Positions 40,226-52,328 of a stretch of 64,000 bases of DNA are shown here, in pieces. Below the pieces are notes generated by a model. It was not told where the DNA came from, ran no database searches, and was given only the letters and a program-made list of their open reading frames with translations. This DNA comes from Planctomycetaceae bacterium (GTDB taxonomy: Bacteria; Planctomycetota; Phycisphaerae; Tepidisphaerales; Tepidisphaeraceae). Position 1 is the first letter of the stretch. Each line of letters opens with the position of its first letter. The position numbers were made by a program, and so were the translations under genes. Where the stretch lies: positions 62,001 through 126,000 of the forward strand of contig JAIYCY010000016.1 of NCBI GenBank assembly GCA_027487775.1. The letters run 5' to 3'.

Positions 40226-40252
40226 TCTGTCGATTGTGGATAACCCGACAGA
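40226..40252 (+). promoter_or_regulatory. DnaA box inside a 7-bp inverted repeat
   Basis: An exact DnaA box, TGTGGATAA (40235-40243), is framed by TCTGTCG (40226-40232) and CGACAGA (40246-40252). It lies in the 200-base gap between the divergent glycosyltransferase and HAD phosphatase genes, about 60 bases before the latter's start. It could be a DnaA titration or regulation site, or an operator for another protein. Confidence 0.5.
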
Positions 40253-40304
40253 ATGATCGCTCTGGCGTGTTGTGGGGGCTCATTTCCGATAAATCGGAGC
40301 ACCT

Positions 40305-41174
40305 GTGGAGACCGTGCGAAAGATCAGATTGATAGCCCTCGACCTGGATGGGACGTTGTTTGGCCCGGCGGGTCGGGTGACGCCACGGACAGCGGAGGCG
40401 GTGCGTCGGGTGCGTGAGTCGGGCGTAGCGGTATGCATCGCGACCGGTCGGACGTGGTTCGAGAGCACCCACGCGGTTGAAGCGTGTGAATTGGACGGTC
40501 CGGGCGTATTTGTCAGTGGCGCGGTGGTGCGTGAGATGAAGACTGGCACGCCGCTGGCGCGGACGACCGTACCCGATGCACTCGTCCAGGGCGTGTGCGA
40601 GCGCGTCGAAGCGCTCGGTCTGCCCGCGATGGTGTTGCACGACGATGCGCCGGGTCAGGCGGAGTTTGCGGTCAGTGCCAACGTCGTTCTGCCCGATGTG
40701 TTGAAACAATGGTTCGAGGTTCACAAGAGCGACGTCGAGTTCATCCCGGACCTGGCTAGGCGATCCTGGACTCACGCGGTGCGGGTCGGAACCGTCGCGG
40801 TGCCCGAGGCGGTTGAATCGATTGGTGCGGCGTTGGATCGCGGCGAGCTCGGGGAGGCATCGCATCATTGCATTCATGTGCCGAGTTATGGCGTGAATGT
40901 GCTGGAAGTGTTCCACGCCAGCGTCAACAAGTGGATGGGGATCCTGGAGATCTGCAGGCGTCTGAACATCGACCCCGCACAGACCGCCGCCGTCGGTGAT
41001 GATGTCAACGACCTTGCGATGCTCGGACATGCCGGCCTGGGCGTTGCGATGGGCAATGCGACGCCCCGTCCGAAGCAGGTCGCCAAACGTGTTCTCGACA
41101 CCAACGCCCGCGACGGACTAGCGGCGTTTTTGGAAGAACTGCTTGAAACGGATTTCAGCATCCCGCCTGCCTGA
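40305..41174 (+). CDS. HAD-superfamily Cof-type phosphatase
   Basis: Cytoplasmic phosphatase of HAD subfamily IIB. Motif I is IALDLDGTLFG with the nucleophile aspartate, motif II is CIATGRTW, the cap region occupies about residues 80-195, the motif III lysine is in NKWMGILEICRR, and motif IV is VGDDVNDLAMLGHAG. Substrates of such enzymes are usually sugar or cofactor phosphates and cannot be inferred here. The GTG start at 40305 is supported by GGAG at 40295-40298. A strong terminator follows at 41283. Confidence 0.92.
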   Translation: METVRKIRLIALDLDGTLFGPAGRVTPRTAEAVRRVRESGVAVCIATGRTWFESTHAVEACELDGPGVFVSGAVVREMKTGTPLARTTVPDALVQGVCERVEALGLPAMVLHDDAPGQAEFAVSANVVLPDVLKQWFEVHKSDVEFIPDLARRSWTHAVRVGTVAVPEAVESIGAALDRGELGEASHHCIHVPSYGVNVLEVFHASVNKWMGILEICRRLNIDPAQTAAVGDDVNDLAMLGHAGLGVAMGNATPRPKQVAKRVLDTNARDGLAAFLEELLETDFSIPPA

Positions 41175-41282
41175 AGGATTGCGGGTGATCAAAGGATTGA
41201 CGATGGAGATGACAAAAGGAATGACGCCAGCCCGGACGTGCTGGTGATGGATCAAGGACGATGCGAAAGGACGCGCACCCCG

Positions 41283-41320
41283 ACGCACGGCCCCCACAAG
41301 GGGTCGTGCGTTGTTCTTTT
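41283..41320 (+). terminator. Strong intrinsic terminator
   Basis: ACGCACGGCCCC (41283-41294) pairs with GGGGTCGTGCGT (41300-41311), including one G-T pair, over a 5-base loop; TGTTCTTTT follows. It lies 109 bases after the HAD phosphatase gene and insulates the M14 peptidase gene, whose own promoter must lie between here and 41454. Confidence 0.85.
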
Positions 41321-41453
41321 AGCGGCGGTGACGGCAACAGGCCGAGACGTGGCTGCGTTGGGCCGTCCTGGGATTTCCGGACGGCCGTTCATCGACGGAT
41401 TTCTCTTGCACCCGGGAGCGTGCTGAAGGACATTGGTGGGTCGGAGGTCGGTT

Positions 41454-42989
41454 ATGGATCAAGCGCCTACATCATCACGTCGGATCGGCATTGGATTGGC
41501 CTGCACGCTGGCGCTGGCGACCGCCTCGATGTCGCACGGGCAGATCACGTTGAATGCGAGTTTCGATCACGGTTCGCTTCTCAGTTCGACCGTGACGAAC
41601 GCCTCAACCGCCACGCCGACGATTAATCTGGTCGGTCGGGACAATTTCTACGGTTCGGGTCGTTGGCGTTGGATGTATTTCACCGCCGACGGGCTTGCGA
41701 ACAAGCGTCCGACGTTCCGCGTCTCGGACAACTTCGCCGGCGGAGGCAGCGCGCTGAACACACATCCGATGGTCTACAGCTACGACGGCGAGACCTGGTC
41801 GTTTTTCGATAATGGTTCGCGTGCCAGCGGCACGTTCAGTTTCAGCAACAACACCGCCTTCACAGGCTCGCTGGTTCATGTCGCCTACGCGATTCCTTAC
41901 AGCTATGGTCGATCGGTCGCTCATGCGCAGCAGGTGATCGCCTCACCTCACGCAGCGCCGACACTCTCGGGCAACGCCTCGGGCGTCATCGGACTCTCGC
42001 CCGGCGGAACCGATGACCTTGGTCGCTCGATCGCGCCGCGCAGCATTTACGCCTATCGCATCACCAACACCAATTACGATCATCCGAAGAAGAAGTTCGT
42101 GATCTCGACAGGGATGCACGCGGGCGAAACGATCGGAACATGGACGTATCAGGGGCTCGTCGATTGGCTGATCAGCAATGATCCGCGTGCGGCGGTCGTG
42201 CGGGCGGTCACCGATTTTTACTGTTACCCGACGATGAATCCTGACGGTCGATTCGCGGGCTTCAATCGTTCGACGGTCAACAACCCGAATCAGGATCCCA
42301 ATGGGTTGTGGAATCCGTCTCTCTGGACCAACCGCCTCGACATCCGTCGCAACGGCGAGGCGATGATCGCTGATCGCCTGCAGACGGCCGATCCTGTGGA
42401 GGGTTACATCGACTTTCACAGCACGATTCCGGCGTTTCCGAACGAGGATTTCGGCTTTATTGAGTACGAGCAAGGCGATAATCTCACGCCCTGGTGGGTG
42501 CGATTCAAGGAACGCGCCGGCACGGTCGTTGATGTTGATTCGACCGGCACGAGCTGGACAAGTGCCAACTTCGCCGAGGCGTTTCTCGGTGCGCGTGTGG
42601 ACATCACGTTCGAGACACAATTCGGACGACGTCGGAACATCAATTACTACACGAATCTCGGCGCGGATTTCGGCAAGGCACTGTTCGATACATTCAGGCC
42701 GACCGACGGAGACACGAATTTCGACGGCGTTGTAAACTTTCCTGATCTGCTGACGCTGGCCCGCAACTACGCACGATTCGACGGCGTGGGTTGGGAGCAA
42801 GGTGACTTTGATCTGGACGGTTTCGTCGGATTCAGTGATCTGCTTGGGCTTGCGCGTAACTATCAGGGAGCGCAGGCGGAGTTTCAGGCGGCGTCGGCGA
42901 TGTTGGGCCTGCCATCGGTGCCCGAGCCTGCAACCGCCGGCGTACTGGTCGTCGCGGGCGCCATCTTATCAACGCGTCGAAGGCGATGA
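41454..42989 (+). CDS. Secreted M14-family zinc carboxypeptidase with dockerin-like repeat and PEP-CTERM tail
   Basis: Exported peptidase of about 511 residues. A signal peptide (LACTLALATASMSHG) is followed by a 130-residue beta-rich N-terminal domain and an M14 domain. The M14 zinc site is GMHAGETIG (His and Glu) plus DFHST (His); NPDGR is conserved, and the catalytic Glu is probably in ITFETQFG. Next come two dockerin-like calcium loops (DGDTNFDGVVNFPDLLTLARNY and GDFDLDGFVGFSDLLGLARNY). The tail VPEPATAGVLVVAGAILSTRRRR is a PEP-CTERM sorting signal, implying exosortase processing. ATG 41454 has GGAGG upstream. No exosortase gene is in the window. Confidence 0.93.
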   Translation: MDQAPTSSRRIGIGLACTLALATASMSHGQITLNASFDHGSLLSSTVTNASTATPTINLVGRDNFYGSGRWRWMYFTADGLANKRPTFRVSDNFAGGGSALNTHPMVYSYDGETWSFFDNGSRASGTFSFSNNTAFTGSLVHVAYAIPYSYGRSVAHAQQVIASPHAAPTLSGNASGVIGLSPGGTDDLGRSIAPRSIYAYRITNTNYDHPKKKFVISTGMHAGETIGTWTYQGLVDWLISNDPRAAVVRAVTDFYCYPTMNPDGRFAGFNRSTVNNPNQDPNGLWNPSLWTNRLDIRRNGEAMIADRLQTADPVEGYIDFHSTIPAFPNEDFGFIEYEQGDNLTPWWVRFKERAGTVVDVDSTGTSWTSANFAEAFLGARVDITFETQFGRRRNINYYTNLGADFGKALFDTFRPTDGDTNFDGVVNFPDLLTLARNYARFDGVGWEQGDFDLDGFVGFSDLLGLARNYQGAQAEFQAASAMLGLPSVPEPATAGVLVVAGAILSTRRRR

Positions 42990-43020
42990 AGTGATCGCCC
43001 TGCGATCGAGACGCTATCTG

Positions 43021-43497
43021 TCACGCGGTTCGCATCTGGAAGATGAACTCGATCTCCACGCTGGCGTTGAGCGGAAGCGCGTTCGTGCCGACCGCCGCAC
43101 GGGCGTGACGACCTGCTTCTCCAAGCAATTCGATCAAGAATTCGCTCGCGGCGTTGGCGACCTGCGGCTGCTGGGCGAAACCGTCGTCCGATTGGACAAA
43201 GCAACCGACGCGCACCACGCCAACGACCCGATCGATCGCGCCCGGCCCGATCGTCGCGACGGCGGCGAGCGCGTTGATGACGCACTGCTTTGCGGCTTCG
43301 CGTGCGTGATCGATCGCACACATCGACGGTACCGGCCCCTCGGCGAGCAGTTTTCCTGCGCGCATGGGCAACTGCCCGCTGACGAAAAGCAATCCCCCTG
43401 CCGGCCCACTGACTTCCTTGGCCGGCACATACGTCCCGAAAGGCCCCGGCATGGCAGGCAGCTCGATTCCCATTGCACGCAGTTTTTCGATCAGCAT
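43021..43497 (-). CDS. RidA/YjgF family protein
   Basis: Small trimeric protein of the Rid family, which hydrolyses reactive imines or enamines made by PLP enzymes. PGPFGTYVPAKEVSGPAGGLLFVSGQLP and RVVGVVRVGCFV are conserved. The region RAAVGTNALPLNASVEIEFIF holds the usual C-terminal signature. This subgroup (about 158 residues) is longer than RidA proper and belongs to the Rid relatives with an extended N-terminus. Its start codon overlaps that of trpE on the other strand. Confidence 0.88.
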   Translation of the reverse strand: MLIEKLRAMGIELPAMPGPFGTYVPAKEVSGPAGGLLFVSGQLPMRAGKLLAEGPVPSMCAIDHAREAAKQCVINALAAVATIGPGAIDRVVGVVRVGCFVQSDDGFAQQPQVANAASEFLIELLGEAGRHARAAVGTNALPLNASVEIEFIFQMRTA

Positions 43498-45151
43498 GAC
43501 TGGAAGTCTCGCTGCTCACGTCGTATCTGACAAGACGCCAACGCCCGTGATCACGCCCGCTCGCCGCGAACAGTTGTATTCCGAATCGACTCGACGTAAG
43601 ACCGCCGATCTGATGGCTCACTATCGCCCCGACTTCGACCGCTTCGCCTCATTGGCCGCCGATCATGACATCGTGCCGGTCTTTCGGACGCTGCTCGCTG
43701 ACCGTGTGACGCCGGTCACGGCGTTTGAGGTGCTCGGTCGCGACGAGCACGCGTTCCTGCTTGAATCCGTTGTCGGTGGAGAACAAGTCGGACGGCACAG
43801 CTTCATCGCGACGCGTCCCCGGGCGGTCTATCAATGTCGGTCGGGCAAGGCAGCGCTCTGGAAGGCCGGGCATTCGATCGAGCAATTCGAAACCACCGAT
43901 CCGCTTTCCGATCTTCGCACATTGCTCGGCAAATCCCGCTACGCACGCGACCCGCGTCTGCCCGCCTTCACCGGCGGACTCGTCGGGTATGCCGCCTATG
44001 ACCTTGCGCGGTATCACGAACCCGAACGACTCGCCGATGCGCCGACCGACGATCGCGCGCTACCCGATGTCAACTTCGGCCTGTACGACGAACTTGTCGT
44101 CTTCGATCACGTCGACAAGACGATCAAGGTGATCGCCAACGCCCACGTCAAACGATCATCGGCTGATTCATCAAAGACGAGCGAAGCAGAATCGCTGCGC
44201 GCCGTTTACGAAGATGCAGCACGTCGATGTGATCTGCTCGTGCAGCGGCTGAGTCAGCCCAGCAATCTCGCGCTGGCGGAGATCGACACGGATCATGCCC
44301 CGCGACTTCCGTTCAGCATGAATCAGACGCGGGAGCAGTTCGAGGCCGGTCTGCTCAAAGGGCTTGAGTTCATTCGCGCGGGGGACATTTTTCAGTACGT
44401 GCCGTCGATCCGCTTGCGTGTGCAGTCGGATGCAAGGCCTCTGGATGTCTATCGCGCGTTGCGTGTGATCAACCCGAGCCCGTTCATGTTTTATCTGAAG
44501 TCGCCGCAGTGCACGTTGATCGGCAGTTCGCCGGAGATTTTGTGTCGCGTGCAGGAAGGCGAAGTGACAACGCGACCGCTGGCCGGCACGCGACGTCGCG
44601 GCCGCACGCAGGAGGAGGACGTCGCGCTCGAGAAGGAGCTGCTGGCCGATCCGAAGGAAATCGCCGAGCATGTCATGCTTGTGGATCTGCATCGCAACGA
44701 CATTGGTCGGGTGTGTGAAGTGGGCAGTGTCGTGGTGAAAGAGCGAATGACGATCGAGCGGTACAGCCACGTGATGCACATCAGTTCGGACGTGCGTGGC
44801 CGACTGCGAAGCGACATGGATGCCTTCGATGCGATGCGTGTGAGTCTGCCGGTGGGCACGGTGAGCGGTGCGCCGAAGATTCGAGCGATGCAGATCATCG
44901 ACGAGCTTGAGCCGACGCGTCGCGGCCCTTACGGAGGGGCGGTGGGCTACTTTGATTTTGCGGGCAACACCGACACGTGCATCGCACTTCGTACGATCGT
45001 GTATCGCAACGGGAGCTACGACGTGCAGAGCGGCGCGGGCGTGGTGGCCGACAGCGTGCCGGCGAGCGAGTTTGAGGAATGCCAGAACAAGGCCAAGGCG
45101 CTCTTGCGGGCGGTAGAAGTCGCCTCCGCGGGGCTTTCATCCGGGGCGTAG
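43496..45151 (+). CDS. trpE: Anthranilate synthase component I
   Basis: First enzyme of tryptophan synthesis: chorismate plus ammonia to anthranilate. The chorismate-binding domain shows IRAGDIFQYVPSIR, FYLKSPQCTLIGSSPE, RPLAGTRRRG, MLVDLHRNDIGRV, GTVSGAPKIRAMQIIDELE and GGAVGYFDF, and the end SGAGVVADSVPASEFEECQNKA is standard. The N-terminal part holds the tryptophan feedback site (LLESVVGG). ATG 43496 makes 551 residues, slightly long; ATG 43613 is an alternative that leaves 116 bases to ridA. No trpG or other trp gene follows, so the glutaminase must be encoded elsewhere. Confidence 0.95.
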   Translation: MTGSLAAHVVSDKTPTPVITPARREQLYSESTRRKTADLMAHYRPDFDRFASLAADHDIVPVFRTLLADRVTPVTAFEVLGRDEHAFLLESVVGGEQVGRHSFIATRPRAVYQCRSGKAALWKAGHSIEQFETTDPLSDLRTLLGKSRYARDPRLPAFTGGLVGYAAYDLARYHEPERLADAPTDDRALPDVNFGLYDELVVFDHVDKTIKVIANAHVKRSSADSSKTSEAESLRAVYEDAARRCDLLVQRLSQPSNLALAEIDTDHAPRLPFSMNQTREQFEAGLLKGLEFIRAGDIFQYVPSIRLRVQSDARPLDVYRALRVINPSPFMFYLKSPQCTLIGSSPEILCRVQEGEVTTRPLAGTRRRGRTQEEDVALEKELLADPKEIAEHVMLVDLHRNDIGRVCEVGSVVVKERMTIERYSHVMHISSDVRGRLRSDMDAFDAMRVSLPVGTVSGAPKIRAMQIIDELEPTRRGPYGGAVGYFDFAGNTDTCIALRTIVYRNGSYDVQSGAGVVADSVPASEFEECQNKAKALLRAVEVASAGLSSGA

Positions 45152-45177
45152 CGGTGCAAGATGCTCCGGAGACGCTG

Positions 45178-45211
45178 AGTTCGACGGGGAAACCACGGAC
45201 AGAACTTTTTT
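45178..45211 (+). terminator. Probable trpE terminator
   Basis: AGTTC (45178-45182) pairs with GAACT (45202-45206), with inner CG and GG pairing across an AAA loop; a run of T follows. Confidence 0.5.
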
Positions 45212-45329
45212 AGCACGCCGGCCTTGGGTCGCTTGTCATGTATTGCGGTGCATGAAGTGAATCGCCCCAACACCAACAACCTCGCCTGGACCCATTTTCA
45301 GTTACATCTCAGACTCTGAGGATGACTCC

Positions 45330-45401
45330 GGGTCATGCGCCGGGTCATGCACCGTGTCTTGCGCCGGGTCTTGCACCGGGTCATGCACCGTATCTTGCTC
45401 C
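45330..45401. repeat. Six 12-bp tandem repeats
   Basis: Units are GGGTCATGCGCC, GGGTCATGCACC, GTGTCTTGCGCC, GGGTCTTGCACC, GGGTCATGCACC and GTATCTTGCTCC, end to end. The 12-bp period preserves reading frame. Confidence 0.85.
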
Positions 45402-45450
45402 ATGACCTCCGAGCTTTCGTAGCCACGCTCCAGATCTCCGAGCGCAGACG

Positions 45451-45484
45451 AAGAAAGACGCCCGCATCGGATGACACGGGCGTC
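45451..45484 (-). terminator. Intrinsic terminator of atpD
   Basis: On the minus strand, GACGCCCG (45484-45477) pairs with CGGGCGTC (45464-45457) over a 12-base loop and is followed by TTTCTTCG. It lies 32 bases after the atpD stop. Confidence 0.75.
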
Positions 45485-45515
45485 TCCAGAAATCGGATGT
45501 TGCGGGCAGAATGCT

Positions 45516-46967
<1,452 letters not shown>

Positions 46968-47160
46968 TCACCCACGAAGGGTCAACTTTCCAGACGACAC
47001 CTCGTCGTCCGGGGCAGCAAAGTGTATTCGCACGCTCGCCGGGGGCAAGTCGCAGACCCGCTTTTGACGATCCGGCAAAATGTCGAGAGGCACGCACGCC
47101 GCGCGGCATCGAGGGCCCGCCTGCGTTACCATCTCGCCAAGCCGACTTTTCGAGCCGCTC

Positions 47161-48051
47161 ATGTCATCTCGCTTCTCCAACCTTCTCATCGTCTCGACCG
47201 CGATCTTCACCCTTCTTTTCTCGCCTCGATCGGATTCTGTTCGGGCCTCGTCGGAACGACCCTCAACCGTGACAGGTCAACTGATCATCCACGAAGCGTT
47301 TCGTTCAGAGATTTTGGACAACGCCCGTGCGATCCGCGTCTGGCTTCCGCCGGGCTATGACGTCAATCGCCCGGAGCGGTATCCGGTCCTCTACATGCAT
47401 GACGGGCAGAATCTGTTTGATGACGCGACCAGCTTTGTCGGTGAATGGAAGGTGGACGAGACGCTCACGCGATTGGTCGGGGACAAATCGATCGAGCCGG
47501 TGATTGTCGTCGGGATCGACAACACCGGCATGTCGCGCGTGTCTGAATACACCGTTGATCGCGGGCGTGTTCGCGAAAGCGAGATGGGCGGACGCGGGTC
47601 GGACTATATGAAGTTTATCATCGATGAGCTTAAGCCGATGATCGATTCGACGTACGCGACGCGTCCGGATCGCGATTCGACGATGGTCGGAGGAAGCTCG
47701 CTCGGCGGGCTGATCTCGCTTGATCTGGCGATCGCCTACCCCGAGATTTTCGCGCGCGCGGCGGTGATCAGCCCGAGCCTCTGGTGGGCCGACCGCGCAG
47801 CGCTCAAGCGGGCGGAAAGTCAGGTCGAAAGACTCAAATCTTCAAGAATCTGGATCGACATGGGCACGCGCGAGGGCGACGTCGTCGAGAATCGTCCGAA
47901 CGTGCATTTACAAAACCTCCGTGATCTGGTCGCAATTCTTCAAGCGAACAACATCGAACACCGCTCGGTCGAAGTTGAAGGCGCCGAGCACAACGAACGC
48001 GCCTGGTCCGCCCGCTTCGAGCAGATCATGCTCTACCTCCTCAACGGCTAG
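47161..48051 (+). CDS. Exported alpha/beta hydrolase, putative esterase (esterase D/IroE-like)
   Basis: Secreted or periplasmic hydrolase of the putative-esterase family. A signal peptide (LLIVSTAIFTLLFSP) precedes an alpha/beta hydrolase fold: IRVWLPPGYDVNRPERYPVLYMHDGQNLFDD, VVGIDNT, the nucleophile elbow GGSSLGGLISL, and ISPSLWW. A late His in EGAEHNERAWSARF completes the likely triad. Family members include esterases acting on siderophores, feruloyl esters and polyhydroxy compounds; the substrate here is unknown. ATG 47161 starts the signal peptide. It lies 48 bases before pgi, so the two may be cotranscribed. Confidence 0.85.
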   Translation: MSSRFSNLLIVSTAIFTLLFSPRSDSVRASSERPSTVTGQLIIHEAFRSEILDNARAIRVWLPPGYDVNRPERYPVLYMHDGQNLFDDATSFVGEWKVDETLTRLVGDKSIEPVIVVGIDNTGMSRVSEYTVDRGRVRESEMGGRGSDYMKFIIDELKPMIDSTYATRPDRDSTMVGGSSLGGLISLDLAIAYPEIFARAAVISPSLWWADRAALKRAESQVERLKSSRIWIDMGTREGDVVENRPNVHLQNLRDLVAILQANNIEHRSVEVEGAEHNERAWSARFEQIMLYLLNG

Positions 48052-49731
<1,680 letters not shown>

Positions 49732-49867
49732 GCAGAGCCGATGAAATCGATTTGATTATCGGGCATGCGCGTCGGACGAGGGTGGGGTGCGAGAGAAGCG
49801 GAGCGTCGGATGGTCTGCTTTTCTGTCTCTACTTTTGTCGCACCGTGTTTTGGTCGAAACATGGAGT

Positions 49868-51352
49868 ATGGCGCAGACTCCTTTTGATCTCGTGGTGATC
49901 GGTTCGGGCCCCGCCGGGCATCGTGCGGCATTGACCGCGGCCAAGCTCGGGCGACGCGTGGCGGTGATTGATCGCGCCGCGATGGTCGGCGGGGTGTGCA
50001 TTCATACCGGCACGATCCCGTCCAAGGCGATGCGGGAGGCCGTCCTTCATTTGACGGCCCACAACGAGCGTCACGTGTACGGCGCGGGCTATGCCGTGAA
50101 GCATGACATCACGATGAGCGATCTCACCGCACGCTCCGACCACGTCATTCGCTCCGAGACCGCCGTTGTCGAGAATCAGATGCGCCGCAACGGCGTGGCC
50201 ATGTTTTTCGGGGACGCATCGTTCCTCGACGCGCACACCATTCGCGTCGTGCGCGGCCAGCAGGTCATCGACCTTGAAGGTCACAACATCATGATCGCCA
50301 CGGGTACCGAGCCGGCCCGGCCGGCGAATGTTCCGTTTACGCCGGGACGGATTCTCGACAGCAACGAAATCCTCACCATGAAGGACCTGCCCCGAAGCAT
50401 GATCATTGTCGGCGGAGGCGTGATCGGCTGCGAGTACGCCTCCATGCTCGCCGCCGTTGGCGTGAAGGTCTCGCTGATCGAAGGTCGCAATCGTCTGCTC
50501 GAATTCGTCGATGACGAAATCTGCGAAGCCCTGCAGTTCCGCCTGCGTGATACCGGCGTTCGACTTCGGCTGGGCGAAAAGGTGGCTTCGATCCGATTCG
50601 ACGGAAACAGTGTCGAAGCCGAGCTCGAATCCAACAAGGTTCTCCGCGCCGATACACTGATGTACGCGATCGGCAGACAGGGCGCAACTGACAAGCTCGC
50701 CCTCGATCGCGCGGGGCTATCCGCCGACGAACGGGGAAGACTGAAAGTCAACGAGTATTTCCAAACCGACGTCCCGCACATCTATGCTGCTGGCGATGTC
50801 ATCGGGTTTCCCGCGCTGGCAGCCACCAGCGTCGAACAAGGTCGGCTGGCCGCCTGTTATATGTTCAAACAGCTCGTCACCACAGATCGCCCGAGCATCT
50901 TCCCCTACGGCATCTACACGATTCCGGAAATCAGCATGATCGGGCAAACCGAGCAACAACTGACCCAAAGCAAGACGCCATACGAAGTCGGCCTGGCGCG
51001 GTATCGGGAAATTGCCCGAGGACAACTGATCGGCGATCCGAATGGACTGCTGAAACTCATTTTCCATCCGCACAGCCGTCGGCTGCTCGGCGTGCATGCC
51101 ATCGGCACCGGCGCGACCGAGATCATCCACATCGGACAAGCCGTCATGACGGCGGGCATGCCGATCGATTACTTCGTCGAAACCGTTTTCAATTTCCCCA
51201 CGCTCGCCGAATGCTACAAGGTCGCGGCGCGGGACGGCCTGAATCGCATCCGCAATTCGCTCACCATCGACACCGAAAGCTTCCAGGCCGAAGCAGTCGC
51301 CGATAGCGCGTCAACGTCGGGCGAATCCGGCACGTCACGCGAAGCGGCCTGA
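49868..51352 (+). CDS. sthA: Soluble (Si-specific) NAD(P)+ transhydrogenase
   Basis: FAD-dependent pyridine nucleotide transhydrogenase that balances NADPH and NADH in the cytoplasm. The FAD site is FDLVVIGSGPAGHRAALTAAKLG. The redox position reads GGVCIHTGTIPSKAMREAV, with a single cysteine, which separates SthA from lipoamide dehydrogenases. The NAD site is IVGGGVIGCEYASMLA, then YAAGDVIGFPALAATSVEQGR and the dimer-interface tail. ATG 49868 begins the conserved part; an upstream in-frame extension is ignored. Location after pgi and presence of NADP-type Icd fit a role in NADPH balance, by inference. The last 25 residues are Ala/Ser-rich. Confidence 0.93.
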   Translation: MAQTPFDLVVIGSGPAGHRAALTAAKLGRRVAVIDRAAMVGGVCIHTGTIPSKAMREAVLHLTAHNERHVYGAGYAVKHDITMSDLTARSDHVIRSETAVVENQMRRNGVAMFFGDASFLDAHTIRVVRGQQVIDLEGHNIMIATGTEPARPANVPFTPGRILDSNEILTMKDLPRSMIIVGGGVIGCEYASMLAAVGVKVSLIEGRNRLLEFVDDEICEALQFRLRDTGVRLRLGEKVASIRFDGNSVEAELESNKVLRADTLMYAIGRQGATDKLALDRAGLSADERGRLKVNEYFQTDVPHIYAAGDVIGFPALAATSVEQGRLAACYMFKQLVTTDRPSIFPYGIYTIPEISMIGQTEQQLTQSKTPYEVGLARYREIARGQLIGDPNGLLKLIFHPHSRRLLGVHAIGTGATEIIHIGQAVMTAGMPIDYFVETVFNFPTLAECYKVAARDGLNRIRNSLTIDTESFQAEAVADSASTSGESGTSREAA

Positions 51353-51406
51353 GTCTAAGGAAGCCGATGCCTCCATCGATCCGCCCTTTCCGTTGATCGG
51401 TGTCGA

Positions 51407-52255
51407 TTACTCCGTCGGCACGAACTCGATGCGCCAGCTCGTTTCGTCGATCGGCGGAAGTTGAAATGTGCCCGGCGGCAGCGGTTCGCCGAGCTTTACG
51501 TTGGTCAGTCGCGTGGTCACGACCTTTGCGCTGTTGGGCTCGACGGTTTGGATGACGACGGGCATGGCGATCGCGGGGTCGATCCAGCAGATGATTTGTT
51601 CCATGCGGTCTGCGAGTCGTGTCCCCTCGCGCGGCCGAAGCTCAAGCACAATCTTGCCGGGTTGTTCTGCATCGTCGGGCAGTCGTGTGACGTCAAAGTT
51701 CATCCGCACATCGTCCGGCGACTGCCCGATCGGGAGCGGAAAAGGCCCGCGTCCAAGCGTCAACACATCCTCTGCATCCGCGCGCGGAAGCTCACGCGTG
51801 ACCTCCTTGCGATTGCGATGGTCACGCTCGATCAGCTTCCCATCGGCAAGCAGAAACTCGCTCAACTCTTCGACGCTCCGCCGTTCGTCGCCGCGCTCGG
51901 TGAATCGAACGAGGATTCGACTCGAGATCGCTCCGGAGTCATTCGTGGTCCGCTCGACATACAACCGCCCCGCCCGATAGACCTCGCGGCCGAGCGTGTC
52001 ATCGAGTTCCTCCAATACCACGTCCGCAGCCAACGTCGATAACTTGGTGCCCGTCGTCTGGAGCGCGGTGAGAATCTCGTCGGTGCTCGAATCGAGGGTC
52101 AATGTCGGTGACGGCGTGGCGTGCACCTCAGTCGGCTCGACGGGAGTGGTTGGCGCGGCGTCATCTGCATGGACCACGGCGCAGAGCAGCAGGCCGATCA
52201 CACAGAATCCCAGTCGCGATCGGATCGAAGAAGAGAATGAGAAGGTCGTAGTCAT
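51407..52255 (-). CDS. Periplasmic LolA-like protein
   Basis: Exported protein with a signal peptide (FCVIGLLLCAVVHA) and, from about residue 55, a LolA/LolB-like unclosed beta-barrel pattern. Features include LSTLAADVVLEELDD, GRLYVERT, RILVRFTE, FLLADGKLIERDHRNRKEVTREL, the charged IVLELRPREG, and late TRLTNVKLGEPLPPGTFQLPP. Relatives in planctomycetes are annotated as outer-membrane lipoprotein carrier-like or DUF2092-like proteins. A role in moving lipids or lipoproteins is an inference from fold. It converges with sthA. Confidence 0.65.
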   Translation of the reverse strand: MTTTFSFSSSIRSRLGFCVIGLLLCAVVHADDAAPTTPVEPTEVHATPSPTLTLDSSTDEILTALQTTGTKLSTLAADVVLEELDDTLGREVYRAGRLYVERTTNDSGAISSRILVRFTERGDERRSVEELSEFLLADGKLIERDHRNRKEVTRELPRADAEDVLTLGRGPFPLPIGQSPDDVRMNFDVTRLPDDAEQPGKIVLELRPREGTRLADRMEQIICWIDPAIAMPVVIQTVEPNSAKVVTTRLTNVKLGEPLPPGTFQLPPIDETSWRIEFVPTE

Positions 52256-52328
52256 GGAGGCTGAACCTTAACCGAAATCGCAGGAACCGAGAGTAGAGAC
52301 ACCCCGCGTTCGCCAAGGTTGGGCGGGG

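Larger units (their letters stand above)
45152..45515. other. Intergenic region with terminators and 12-bp repeats
   Basis: Between convergent trpE and atpD. From left to right: a plausible trpE terminator at 45178-45211, a featureless stretch, six 12-bp tandem repeats at 45330-45401, and the atpD terminator at 45451-45484. A 33-codon minus-strand frame (45403 to 45302) crosses the repeats and would encode DTVHDPVQDP-type repeats. GGAGG lies only two bases before its ATG, so translation is doubtful. Confidence 0.6.
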
